A stretch of DNA of 64,000 bases from CAZCFB01 sp964511535 (lineage in GTDB: Bacteria > Myxococcota_A > Polyangia > GCA-2747355 > CAZCFB01): positions 1 through 64,000 of the forward strand of contig CAZEFW010000032.1 in assembly GCA_964511535.1 (NCBI GenBank). The letters run 5' to 3'. A model generated the notes under the pieces. It saw nothing but the letters and a program-made list of their open reading frames with translations, ran no database searches and had not been told where the DNA came from. A program made the translations under genes and the position numbers. This document shows positions 48,561 through 56,689 of the stretch, piece after piece; positions within the stretch are counted from its first letter, which is position 1; the number at the start of each line of letters is the position of its first letter.

Positions 48561-49433
48561 ATGAGCGAACCCCAGGCACAGACAGGCGCCGGGCCGGGAG
48601 GCCCGATCTCTGGTACCGCAACCGACCCGGTGGCTGGCACCGGGACGTTGTTCCTGGACGTGTGGCGCAGCTTCCCGCTGGTCAAGCGCCTGGCCCTGAC
48701 CGACTTCCGCGGCTCCTACTCGGGCTCGGCCCTGGGCGTGGTCTGGGCGGTGGTCCAGCCGCTGGTGATGATATCGCTCTACACGCTGATCTTCGCCGTG
48801 GTGCTCAAGGTGAAGGTGGGCGCCAAGGGCAGCGTCACCGACTTCGGCCTGTTCCTGATCTGCGGCATGATCTCGTTCAACATCGTCGCCGACGCCATCC
48901 GCCGATCGGCCGACGTGTTCATCCAGCAGTCCCACCTGCTGCGGCGCCTGCCCATGCCGCCGGCGGTGCTGCCTGCTGCGCGGGTCTCCACCGTGCTCAT
49001 CGAGCAGTGCATCGCGCTGCTGATCTTCTTCGCGCTGCTGTTCGTCTTCGGCCGCCCGCCCGGGTTCAAGGCCCTTGCCTTCGTGGCGATCCTGCCGATA
49101 CAGATCGCCATCGCCCTGGGCATCTCCACCGCCATCGCCTGCATCACGGTGATGTTCCGGGACATCGGCGCGCTGACCGACTCGCTGGTCACCATCTGGT
49201 TTCTCGGCACCCCCATCTTCTACCCGCGGGACTTCCTGCCCCCCATGCTGCGCCAGATCATCGACTGCAACCCGATGACCGCGGTGGTGGAGGCCTACCG
49301 ATCGTTGCTGCTGCACAACACCTGGCCGCCTGTTGTGGACCTGGCCTACGCCGCCGCCTTCGGCGTGTTCTTCATGCTGGCGGGCAACTGGGTCTACGGG
49401 CAAGTGCGGGGCCAGATCATCGACCACGTTTGA
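48561..49433 (+). CDS. ABC-2 polysaccharide/polyol-phosphate export permease (Wzm/TagG-like)
   Basis: The 290-residue inner-membrane protein has six predicted helices. DFRGSYSGSALGVVWAVVQP, LVMISLYTLIFAVVLK and GTPIFYPRDFLP are hallmarks of the Wzm/KpsM/TagG permease family, which exports lipid-linked O-antigen, capsule or teichoic-acid chains with an ATPase partner (Wzt/TagH). No ATPase gene is next to it; lgt follows by 22 bp. The ATPase may be elsewhere in the genome. The start ATG (48561) has a weak Shine-Dalgarno and lies 13 bp after the M23 gene. Confidence 0.9.
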   Translation: MSEPQAQTGAGPGGPISGTATDPVAGTGTLFLDVWRSFPLVKRLALTDFRGSYSGSALGVVWAVVQPLVMISLYTLIFAVVLKVKVGAKGSVTDFGLFLICGMISFNIVADAIRRSADVFIQQSHLLRRLPMPPAVLPAARVSTVLIEQCIALLIFFALLFVFGRPPGFKALAFVAILPIQIAIALGISTAIACITVMFRDIGALTDSLVTIWFLGTPIFYPRDFLPPMLRQIIDCNPMTAVVEAYRSLLLHNTWPPVVDLAYAAAFGVFFMLAGNWVYGQVRGQIIDHV

Positions 49434-49455
49434 ACCGAACACCCGGAGCTGAGCC

Positions 49456-50346
49456 GTGGAAGCCGCCGACTGCTATGTCTGGGACCTGAACCCGATCATC
49501 TTCAAGCTGGGCTCGCTGCAGATCCGCTACTACGGGCTGCTCTTCGCCTCCGCCTTCTACCTCGGCTACCGCACCTTGCTGTGGCAGTTCGGCCGCCCGG
49601 GGATGGACCTCGACCTGGCCCGGCGCTACTTCCTGTACATCTTCTTCGGCGCCGTGCTCGGCTCCTTCTTCGGCCACCGCATCTTCTACCGGTGGGATGT
49701 GTTCGTGGACAACCCGCTGTCGGTGTTCGACATCCGGGGCGGGATGAAGGGCCTGGCCAGCCACGGGGCGACCGTCGGCATCCTGACCGGCATGTTCATC
49801 TTCAGCCGGCTTACCAGGATCCGTTTCCTCGAGCTTGGCGACCGGGTGATCTTCGGCGTGGCCATCGGCGCCACCCTGGTGCGGGTGGGCAACTTCTTCA
49901 ACTCGGAGATCGTGGGTCGCCAGAGCGATGTGGCCTGGGCAGTCTGCTTCCCGCGCTTCGATCGGGGAGCAATGATCCCGCGCCACCCGAGCCAGGTCTA
50001 CGAGACGATCCTCGGGCTGTCGGTGCTGGCGCTGCTCTTCATCGTGGATCGCCTGGCGGGCAAGGATGAGCGTCCCATGGGGTTGCTGTTCGGCACCTTC
50101 ATGACCACCTACTTCGCCGGTCGGTTCGGCGTGGAGTACTTCAAGGCGTACCAGGCGCTGCCCACCAGCTACCCCCTGACCATGGGGCAGTGGCTGAGCA
50201 TCCCGTTCTTCCTGCTGGGGGTCGCGGTGGTGATCTGGTCCCTCAAGACGCGCCGCCCCGGGCACATCCCGCCCTCCGAGCCGGGCGCACCTGCCAGACC
50301 TGGCAAATCTCGCGGGTCTCGTAAACGGTCGAAGAAAAAAAGGTAA
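49456..50346 (+). CDS. lgt: Prolipoprotein diacylglyceryl transferase
   Basis: The 296-residue inner-membrane enzyme transfers diacylglycerol to the lipobox Cys of prolipoproteins. Seven helices and conserved blocks are present: RYYGLLFASAFYLGYR, GGMKGLASHGATVGI, VRVGNFFNSEIVG and RHPSQVYE. A basic Lys/Arg tail ends the protein. The start is GTG at 49456 with GGAG 9 bp upstream. At least nine lipoprotein genes in this window would be its substrates. It probably shares an mRNA with the permease gene. Confidence 0.97.
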   Translation: MEAADCYVWDLNPIIFKLGSLQIRYYGLLFASAFYLGYRTLLWQFGRPGMDLDLARRYFLYIFFGAVLGSFFGHRIFYRWDVFVDNPLSVFDIRGGMKGLASHGATVGILTGMFIFSRLTRIRFLELGDRVIFGVAIGATLVRVGNFFNSEIVGRQSDVAWAVCFPRFDRGAMIPRHPSQVYETILGLSVLALLFIVDRLAGKDERPMGLLFGTFMTTYFAGRFGVEYFKAYQALPTSYPLTMGQWLSIPFFLLGVAVVIWSLKTRRPGHIPPSEPGAPARPGKSRGSRKRSKKKR

Positions 50347-50479
50347 TAGGGAGTACCTAAAAAAACTGAAAATAAAGTCTTGAAATCCTCCAAAACCTGT
50401 ATAAACATGAGATCTGTCCAGACGGGCGGCACGGCTGCCTTTAGATGTCGCCCCGCTGGCTCTGGTTACGGAGGACACC

Positions 50480-51088
50480 ATGCAAGAGAGCGCAGGCGGC
50501 AGGCCAGAACCTAAACTCCCGGAATCAAACGTCGATCAGAGGTTGGCTGCCCTCGAGCAGCGGGTCGAGGTGCTGGAGCGCTCCCAGGCGTCAGCAGATG
50601 ATTCGGTCTGTATCGTGGTCTACAGCGGCACCCTCGACAAGCTGCTCGCCACCATGAACATCGCCACCGGCGCGGCTGCCATGGGCTGCAAGGTGCGGCT
50701 CTTCTTCACCTTCTGGGGCACCGCGGCGCTACGCAACGCCGACGGCGCCGCCGAGGCCGAGGAGAAGGCCGATCGCAACTTCATGGACAAGATGATGGGC
50801 TGGATGCTGCCCTCCGGGCCGTCCGATCTGAAGCTCTCCACCATGAACATGTGGGGCATGGGCAAGTCGATGATCCGCAAGCGCATGAAGGAGCAGGGCG
50901 CCGCGGATCTGGACGAGCTGTTCCAGATGGCGCGGGACTGCGACGTGGAGATCAACGTCTGCGAGATGAGCATGAACCTGCTCGGGCTCAGCATGGAGGA
51001 CCTGTGCGAGCACGAGGGGATCAAGTGCTGCGGCGTGGGCACCTTTCTCGGCTACGCCCTGGATAGCAAAGTTACCCTCTTCGTTTGA
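50480..51088 (+). CDS. DsrE2-family sulfur-relay-like protein with N-terminal coiled coil
   Basis: The 202-residue protein has a short coiled coil (about 17-36: NVDQRLAALEQRVEVLERSQ) and a DsrE/DsrF-like domain of the DsrE2 type: FFTFWGTAALRN, NMWGMGKSMIRKRM, CEMSMNLLGLSMEDL. Cys residues CDVEINVCEM and IKCCGVGTF are candidates for persulfide transfer. DsrE2 proteins are usually encoded with TusA and other sulfur-trafficking proteins, as here: tusA-like, a second DsrE and a GGDEF gene follow. An AT-rich stretch (50345-50410) with TATAAA at 50400 may hold the promoter, although the nearest -35 is only 14 bp away. Confidence 0.8.
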   Translation: MQESAGGRPEPKLPESNVDQRLAALEQRVEVLERSQASADDSVCIVVYSGTLDKLLATMNIATGAAAMGCKVRLFFTFWGTAALRNADGAAEAEEKADRNFMDKMMGWMLPSGPSDLKLSTMNMWGMGKSMIRKRMKEQGAADLDELFQMARDCDVEINVCEMSMNLLGLSMEDLCEHEGIKCCGVGTFLGYALDSKVTLFV

Positions 51089-51170
51089 TACGGGCTATCA
51101 TGGGCTCGCTTCACGACATGGGAAGTCGTAGACGTTAACTCCCTTGGGGGGAAAGGCGAGCGCAGGAGAC

Positions 51171-51398
51171 ATGGCTGACAAGACGCTCGACGCGGTGGGG
51201 ATGAAGTGCCCCAAGCCGCTGTTCGAGGTGCACAAATCGATCAAAGACATGGAAGGCGGGCAGGTCCTCGAGGTTCGCGCTGATGACCCGGCCTTCAAGC
51301 TGGACATCGAGGCGTGGTGCCGCCGCACCGGCCACGATCTGATGGAGCTGCAGAAGGAAGATGCCCTCTTCACGGCTCTGATCAAGAAGACTGACTGA
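51171..51398 (+). CDS. TusA-family sulfur carrier protein
   Basis: The 75-residue protein starts at the ATG at 51171 (RBS AGGAGAC). It has the TusA signature DAVGMKCPKPLFEVHKSI with the sulfur-carrying Cys in CPKP. EVRADDPAFKLDIEAWCRRT and GHDLMELQKED are the usual later strands. TusA-like proteins carry persulfide to thiolation or to sulfur oxidation/reduction enzymes. It is between two DsrE-family genes (82 bp after the first, 24 bp before the second), so it probably passes sulfur between them; direction is unknown. Confidence 0.92.
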   Translation: MADKTLDAVGMKCPKPLFEVHKSIKDMEGGQVLEVRADDPAFKLDIEAWCRRTGHDLMELQKEDALFTALIKKTD

Positions 51399-51422
51399 CC
51401 GGCCCGGCGGGCAGGAGACATC

Positions 51423-51791
51423 ATGGCGAACAAACTTCTGGTTATCCTCACCACCGGATCCGAGGACCGCGGCAACCGCGCGACCCTGGCCTACTCCATG
51501 GGCGTGGCCTCCCTCATCTCGGGGGTGGAGGCTACCATCTACCTCACCATGGGCGGCACCGTCTGGTCTCGACAGGGGGCCATCGACCTGGTGCATATCA
51601 AGGGCTTCGAGCCCCTGACGACCTACTCGGAGCAGTTCGTGGAGATGGGCGGGCGGGTCCTGGTGTGCAGCCCGTGCAACGAGTTTCATTGCGCCATCGG
51701 CGCCAGCGAGCCGCTGATAAACGGCGCGGAGCTGGCCGGCCTGACCCATGTGGTGGACCTGGCGCTGGACGCATCCGTGGTGACGCTTTGA
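51423..51791 (+). CDS. DsrE-family protein
   Basis: The 122-residue soluble protein has a DsrE/DsrF fold: LLVILTTGSEDRGNRATLAY, SLISGVEATIYLTMGG and VEMGGRVLVCSPC. The CSPC motif and a further Cys (EFHCAIG) are candidate sulfur-transfer residues. It follows the TusA-like gene by 24 bp with RBS GGAG. Its stop overlaps the TTG start of the GGDEF gene by 4 bp, so the two are coupled. Confidence 0.85.
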   Translation: MANKLLVILTTGSEDRGNRATLAYSMGVASLISGVEATIYLTMGGTVWSRQGAIDLVHIKGFEPLTTYSEQFVEMGGRVLVCSPCNEFHCAIGASEPLINGAELAGLTHVVDLALDASVVTL

Positions 51792-52846
51792 GCGACGGGC
51801 CTCGCGCCCGTCCTGAGCTCCGCGGGGAAGACCTGATACTGCTGGGAGGCTTCACCCGGGCGCGCCAGGCGCTGGGCAGCGAGGACCCTGGCGTGGTGGA
51901 GGCTGCCCTGGCCGAGCTGGAGGGGCAGGTGGGCGAGCGGCTCACCGAGCTGCGGCAGGGCGCCGAGGCGGTGGCTGACGCCAACGCCCGCGGGGTGGAG
52001 ATCCTCCAGGGGCAGATCGATCTCAACGAGCAGCTGCGCCGCCAGAACGAGCAGCTCCAGCAGCAACAGGACCAGATCCAGGCGCTGCTGGACGAGCTGG
52101 TGGCCGTGGGAAGGAGCCTGCGCGATGGCGAGAACGTGGAGGGCACCGTCCAGCAGCAGCTGGCCGAGCGGTCCACCGCCATGATGGAGCAGGCCGTGGC
52201 GCTGGCCGAGGCCAACGTGCACGCGGTGACCATGCTCGAGGAGCGTGAGACCGCGCTGCTGGAGCTCAAGGTCCGGGCCAAGGAGCTGGAGTCCACCACC
52301 GTCGACCTGGAGACCCAGGCCACGGTGGACGCCCTGACCGGCCTGTTCAACCACCGTTACTTCGTGCACCAGATCGAGCGCGAGATCGCCCGGGCCCAGC
52401 GCCACGGGCGGGAGCTGAGCCTGGCCTTCGTTGACCTGGACAAGTTCAAGCCGATCAACGACCAGTACGGCCACCAGGCCGGCGACAGGGCGCTCAAGCT
52501 TCTGGGTGAGGTGGTGCAGCACACCCTGCGCACGTCGGACCTGACCTTCACCCCTGACGACGGCGAGCCGGTGCTGGCGCGCTATGGCGGCGACGAGTTC
52601 GTGGTCATCCTGCCGGAGACGCCGCTTCAAGGGGCTGGCGTGGCCATGGCGCGGGTGCGCACCGCGGTGCGGGACAGCCCGTTCCCGCTGGCCGACGGCG
52701 CCGAGTCGTACCGCATCACCGTCAGCGTCGGCGTGGCATCCATGCGCGAGGGGGACACGGCCGAGACCCTGGTGGCCCGCGCGGACAGCGCCGTGTACGA
52801 GGCCAAGGAGGGTGGCCGGGATCGCGTGGTGATGGCCGGCGCCTGA
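51788..52846 (+). CDS. Diguanylate cyclase (GGDEF) with long coiled coil
   Basis: I propose TTG at 51788, which overlaps the previous stop as TTGA, giving 352 residues; no ATG gives a sensible start. Residues about 40-185 are mostly coiled coil (QLRRQNEQLQQQQDQIQALL). The GGDEF domain runs from about 190 to 350 (TVDALTGLFNHRYFVHQIE, YGGDEFVVILPET), with the complete catalytic motif YGGDEF near residue 266. It makes cyclic-di-GMP. An RxxD inhibitory site five residues before the motif is not present. No membrane or known sensor domain is seen; the coupling to DsrE suggests sulfur or redox input. It ends 4 bp from the convergent next gene. Confidence 0.85.
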   Translation: MSDGPRARPELRGEDLILLGGFTRARQALGSEDPGVVEAALAELEGQVGERLTELRQGAEAVADANARGVEILQGQIDLNEQLRRQNEQLQQQQDQIQALLDELVAVGRSLRDGENVEGTVQQQLAERSTAMMEQAVALAEANVHAVTMLEERETALLELKVRAKELESTTVDLETQATVDALTGLFNHRYFVHQIEREIARAQRHGRELSLAFVDLDKFKPINDQYGHQAGDRALKLLGEVVQHTLRTSDLTFTPDDGEPVLARYGGDEFVVILPETPLQGAGVAMARVRTAVRDSPFPLADGAESYRITVSVGVASMREGDTAETLVARADSAVYEAKEGGRDRVVMAGA

Positions 52847-52850
52847 GCCG

Positions 52851-54923
52851 CTACTTCACCTTCACGTACTGGCAGATGTTGTCAGCCAGCACATGGTCCC
52901 ATTCGGCGCTCCCCTCGTCGAACAGCTCCACCTGAACCGACTTTCCCTTGAGGTCCGTCACGTCCCAGCGCACATGCCGCAGCTGGTGGTCGTTGCGACC
53001 GCTGACCTCGCGCACCGACGCGCCGTCCAGCAGCAGGCGCACGCCGGCGCGCCCGGGGCCGCCGCCGCCGCCCACCACCAGCTCGAAGCGGTCGCCCACC
53101 ACCTCGAAGGGATCGCTGCGAAGGGTGCCGGTGCGCGCGTCCAATCCCTGGTAGCTGTCGGCGATCCACTTGCCGATGAAGTCCTCCCGCACTCCGGGCG
53201 GCGGGCGCCGCTTGACCGGCCCTCCGCCGAAGGCCTCACCCGTGGGGGTCCAGCCGCTGAAGTCGCCGCTCTCGAAGTCGAGGCAGGCGCCGACCTTGCG
53301 GTGGCTCGCCTTCACCCGGCGGAACACCATGATGTACTTCTCGGAGGCCAGGGCAGGGGCGCCGCGCACGTTGAGCCCCAGGTCGCGCCAGCGCCACACC
53401 TTGCGCACTGCCTCGTACTGGCGCCGGAAGTCGGGGTGCTGGGCCAGGTCGGTCTCTCCCTGCCAGTAGCCCGGGACATACTCGAAGTCCGACGGGTAGA
53501 CCCGGGTGTTGAGCACCACGAAGGTGGGCTTCAGCGACAGCACGTAGTCCGAGTCCCACTTGGTGTGCACCAGCCCGTGCCCCGCCTGTCGCGCGATGTG
53601 TCGGTCGTTGAGCCCGGCCATGTCGATGACCGGCATGCCCGAGTAGTAAGGCAGGGCGCCGGCGTGGTTTACCGCGATCAGATCGCTGGGGCGGCCGTTT
53701 TCCCGCAGCCAGCGGGCCACCTCCTCGCTGACCCGGGGCAGCTCGCCCTCCATGTTGATCAGCATGTCCCGCTTCTCGCCACGGAAGGCGGCCTTCCACT
53801 CGCTCCAGGGGGTGCCCATCAGGTTGTGCACCGCGCCGAGCAGCAGCAGCACCCCGGCGGCGGCCCCCAGGGCTGCGGCGCGACCGCCTCTGGCGACTCG
53901 CTGCAGCCCCACCGCCAGGGCCGCGGCGGCCAGGGGCACGCCGGGCTGGAAGAAGCGCCACTCGCGCATCCAGTCGCCGCCCTCCAGCACGATGATGCCG
54001 GTCATCAGCGCCAGCGCGCCCATGAGCAGCTGCCCGGCGCGTACGGCCAGCGCCCCCAGCAGCAGCGGCGCGCAGGCCAGCACCACGTGCATGGGCCGCT
54101 CGGTGGCCAGGCGCCTCAGGTAGACCCACCCCTCGCTCAGCTGGTTATCCCCCATCTCCTTGGCGTGGTAGGTGTTGGGCAGCAGCTCGCCGAAATATGA
54201 GACTCGCCACAGGTGGTACAGCAGGGCGCCGCCGGCCCAGATGGCCACCCAGACCCACCGGCGGCGCAGCTGGCGGCGGAGGTCCTCGACGGAGCGAAGC
54301 TTCAGCAGCAGGTAGAGCGCGGGCACCGCGACGAAGGCGGGCCCCTCGGGGCGGATCATGATCAGGCCGAGCAGCGGGATGGCCGAACCCCAGCGGCGAC
54401 GGTCAGCGTCAGGCGGATCCGCCTCCTCCCGGGCGAAGAGCAGCAAGGTGAGCAGCAGCAGGGTGCCGTAGGCCGCGGTCTCCAGCCGCATGCTGACCCA
54501 CCATACATAGGGGAAGCTCACGGCCAGGGGGAGCGGCGCCAGCGCGGCCAGAGACCAGCTCACCCTGGCCCCGCGGTCCGCGCCCAGCCTGGACGCGGCC
54601 ACCACCGCCACCATGGCCACGGCGGCAGCCAGCCAGGCCAGCGCGCGCGCCGCCTCGGGGATGGGCGCGCCCAGCGCCCCGAGCACGCCGATGATCAGGA
54701 CCCAGAGGAAGTTGGAGTACCCCTCGACCCGGTAGCCCGGGTTCCACTCCAGCCCGTCTCCCGCGGCGAGCCTCGCGGCGTAGCGGAACGAGATATAGGC
54801 GTCGTCGGAGGCCATGTCCCGGTAGTAGCTCGCCAGGGCGGCGAGCAGCACCAGCGCCGGCAGAGAGGCGAGCAGGATGCCCCAGGGGATCTTTCCGAGG
54901 GTCTGGCGGAGGGTCCGGTCCAT
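52851..54923 (-). CDS. GT-C-fold membrane glycosyltransferase-like protein with C-terminal domain
   Basis: The ATG at 54923 gives 690 residues; a longer reading has no better signal. After helix 1 comes SDDAYISFRYAARLAAG, then GYRVEGYSNFLWVL, both close to the 7075-8772 protein. About ten helices follow to residue 370, then a periplasmic region with DMAGLNDRHIARQAGHG typical of this family. The last 150 residues are a beta-rich domain (DFESGDFSGWTPTGEAFGG, then VQVELFDEGSAEWDHVL) resembling a carbohydrate-binding jelly roll. Likely envelope glycosylation with polyprenyl donor. Divergent from the sulfatase-like gene. Confidence 0.75.
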   Translation of the reverse strand: MDRTLRQTLGKIPWGILLASLPALVLLAALASYYRDMASDDAYISFRYAARLAAGDGLEWNPGYRVEGYSNFLWVLIIGVLGALGAPIPEAARALAWLAAAVAMVAVVAASRLGADRGARVSWSLAALAPLPLAVSFPYVWWVSMRLETAAYGTLLLLTLLLFAREEADPPDADRRRWGSAIPLLGLIMIRPEGPAFVAVPALYLLLKLRSVEDLRRQLRRRWVWVAIWAGGALLYHLWRVSYFGELLPNTYHAKEMGDNQLSEGWVYLRRLATERPMHVVLACAPLLLGALAVRAGQLLMGALALMTGIIVLEGGDWMREWRFFQPGVPLAAAALAVGLQRVARGGRAAALGAAAGVLLLLGAVHNLMGTPWSEWKAAFRGEKRDMLINMEGELPRVSEEVARWLRENGRPSDLIAVNHAGALPYYSGMPVIDMAGLNDRHIARQAGHGLVHTKWDSDYVLSLKPTFVVLNTRVYPSDFEYVPGYWQGETDLAQHPDFRRQYEAVRKVWRWRDLGLNVRGAPALASEKYIMVFRRVKASHRKVGACLDFESGDFSGWTPTGEAFGGGPVKRRPPPGVREDFIGKWIADSYQGLDARTGTLRSDPFEVVGDRFELVVGGGGGPGRAGVRLLLDGASVREVSGRNDHQLRHVRWDVTDLKGKSVQVELFDEGSAEWDHVLADNICQYVKVK

Positions 54924-55053
54924 GGCCGCGCCCAGTATATTCGATTCCGCGGCGAGCAAACGACTTTGCTTCCAGGGTGAGTTTTTGGTGGGTCCACGGT
55001 ATCCAGAACGGCCACTTTGAAGTATGACTTTCCCAGGGAGGAGTTGAGAGGCA

Positions 55054-56586
55054 TTGACGAGCAAAAAGCGCAAGAAGGCACCGACGCAGGCATTCATCGT
55101 CACCACCGGGGGGATGCTGCTGCTGGCAGGAGTGGTGCTCTACAACGGGGGGATCAGCCGATCCCAGGACCCCGCGTGTTGCCCTTGCCCGGCGGCCGCC
55201 GGCATCGCCGATGGCACCCTCGCCCGGGCCACAGCTCAGCCGAAGCGGTACAACATGCTCGTGCTGGTCATCGACGCCGTGCGGCAGAAAGACCTCGGCT
55301 GCTACGGCGCCACCGGCGGCATCACGCCCAACATCGATCACTTCGCCACGCGCAGCGTTCAGTTCCAGCGCGCCTACGCCCACGCGCCGTGGACCAAGCC
55401 GTCGGTGGCCTCGCTGTTCACTGGAGCTTACCCGCGACGGCACCGGCTGTGGGAGGAGCGGGGGCGGTTCGCCATCCTGTCCAAGAAGGCCAACACCATG
55501 GCCGAGATCTTCTCGCATCACGGCTACACCACGGTGGGGCTGTCAGCCAACCCCAACGTGGCGCGGCATGTGGGGCTGGCCCAGGGGTTCGATCGTTTCC
55601 CGCACCTGATGGGGTACGACAAGGGCACCACCCCCCGGTTGACCGAGGCGGCAATCGCCGAGCTCGGGCGGCTGGCCGCGGCCAACAACCCGTTCTTCCT
55701 CTACGTGCACTACCTCGACCCGCATGACCCTTACGACCCGGTGGTGCGCACCGAGTACTGCCAGCGCCGGCTGGCGGGCCGCATCATCACCAACCCGCAT
55801 GTGCGCGCCGGCAAGGCCCATATCCTCAGCGGCGAGGAGGCTCTGGGCAAGGCGCTGCGCGGCGGCCGCATCCCCACGCCCCTGGCCATGACCGAGGAGG
55901 AGCAGGACTACCTCAAGGGCCTGTACGATTGCGAGATCTCCCTGGTGGACATGGCCGTGGGCAGGGTGCTGGAGAAGCTGAGGAAGAGCGGCCTGGAAGA
56001 CGACACCATCGTCCTGCTCACGGCAGATCACGGCGAAGAGTTCATGGACCACGGGCTGCTGCGCCACGGCTACCAGGTCTACGAGGAGATGGTGAAGGTG
56101 CCCCTGATGGTGCGCATGCCGGGAGGGCTGGATCGGGCGCGCAAGGAGACCCGGGTGGTTCAACAGGTGGACATCCTGCCCTCCCTGCTGGCGCTCAACC
56201 GGCTGCCGCCCCAGACCGGCGGGCTGGACGGGGGCCTGCTGCCCCTGGGCGGGCTGCGCCCCGCGGGCGAGCAGGGCGTGGCCATGGGCTCGACCCGGTT
56301 CCGCCGACGGGACCTGACCTATCTGATCAAGGGCAAGCACAAGCTGCTGCTGGATCGCAAGACCGGCGAGATGCAGCTGTTCGACCTCGAGGCGGATCCC
56401 AACGAGGTGGCGCCGGACACCTCGGCGTCGCCGCTGCGTGACGCCCTGGCCGCCGAGCTGGCGCGCCGCGCCTCGGCCGCCGAGAAGCGGGCCCTGCCGC
56501 CAGGAAAACGCCGCCCGCGGCGCAAGCAGGACCCGAAGCCCGAGGTGATCCGCAAGCAGCTGGAGAGCCTGGGCTATATCCAGTAG
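55054..56586 (+). CDS. Sulfatase-like protein of the alkaline phosphatase superfamily
   Basis: The 510-residue protein starts at a TTG with GGGAGGAG upstream and has one N-terminal membrane helix (AFIVTTGGMLLLAGVVLYN). The extracytoplasmic catalytic domain has VLVIDAVRQKDLGCYG (metal Asp), then APWTKPSVASLFTG, HYLDPHDPYDP and LLTADHGEEFMDHGLL. At the place of the sulfatase CxPxR motif it has TKPSV, so it cannot use formylglycine; the Thr could act as nucleophile as in lipid phosphotransferases of this superfamily. A Lys-rich tail ends it. The substrate is unknown; envelope lipid or glycan modification fits the context. Hairpin GTAGC-GACC-GCTAC and heptads follow its stop. Confidence 0.8.
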   Translation: MTSKKRKKAPTQAFIVTTGGMLLLAGVVLYNGGISRSQDPACCPCPAAAGIADGTLARATAQPKRYNMLVLVIDAVRQKDLGCYGATGGITPNIDHFATRSVQFQRAYAHAPWTKPSVASLFTGAYPRRHRLWEERGRFAILSKKANTMAEIFSHHGYTTVGLSANPNVARHVGLAQGFDRFPHLMGYDKGTTPRLTEAAIAELGRLAAANNPFFLYVHYLDPHDPYDPVVRTEYCQRRLAGRIITNPHVRAGKAHILSGEEALGKALRGGRIPTPLAMTEEEQDYLKGLYDCEISLVDMAVGRVLEKLRKSGLEDDTIVLLTADHGEEFMDHGLLRHGYQVYEEMVKVPLMVRMPGGLDRARKETRVVQQVDILPSLLALNRLPPQTGGLDGGLLPLGGLRPAGEQGVAMGSTRFRRRDLTYLIKGKHKLLLDRKTGEMQLFDLEADPNEVAPDTSASPLRDALAAELARRASAAEKRALPPGKRRPRRKQDPKPEVIRKQLESLGYIQ

Positions 56587-56645
56587 TAGCGACCGCTACG
56601 CGGCCGCGGCTTCAGGCTTCGGGCTTCAGGCTTCAGGTTTCAGGT
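56586..56645. repeat. Hairpin and CTTCAGG heptads 3' of the sulfatase-like gene
   Basis: Hairpin GTAGC-GACC-GCTAC (56586-56599) touches the stop codon, followed by degenerate heptads GGCTTCAGG/GGGCTTCAGG (56608-56645). The arrangement (stop, hairpin, heptads) repeats that of the IPT/TIG genes. Confidence 0.65.
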
Positions 56646-56689
56646 CACAGTGGACTTGTGACCGGCAGCAATTATCATACACACCGCAC

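Noticed and set aside
50345..50405. Confident sigma-70 promoter for the DsrE2 operon
   Set aside because: TATAAA at 50400 is good but the nearest TTGAAA is only 14 bp away; recorded as a possibility only.
55054..56586. Classical formylglycine-dependent sulfatase
   Set aside because: The CxPxR/SxPxR activation motif is replaced by TKPSV.
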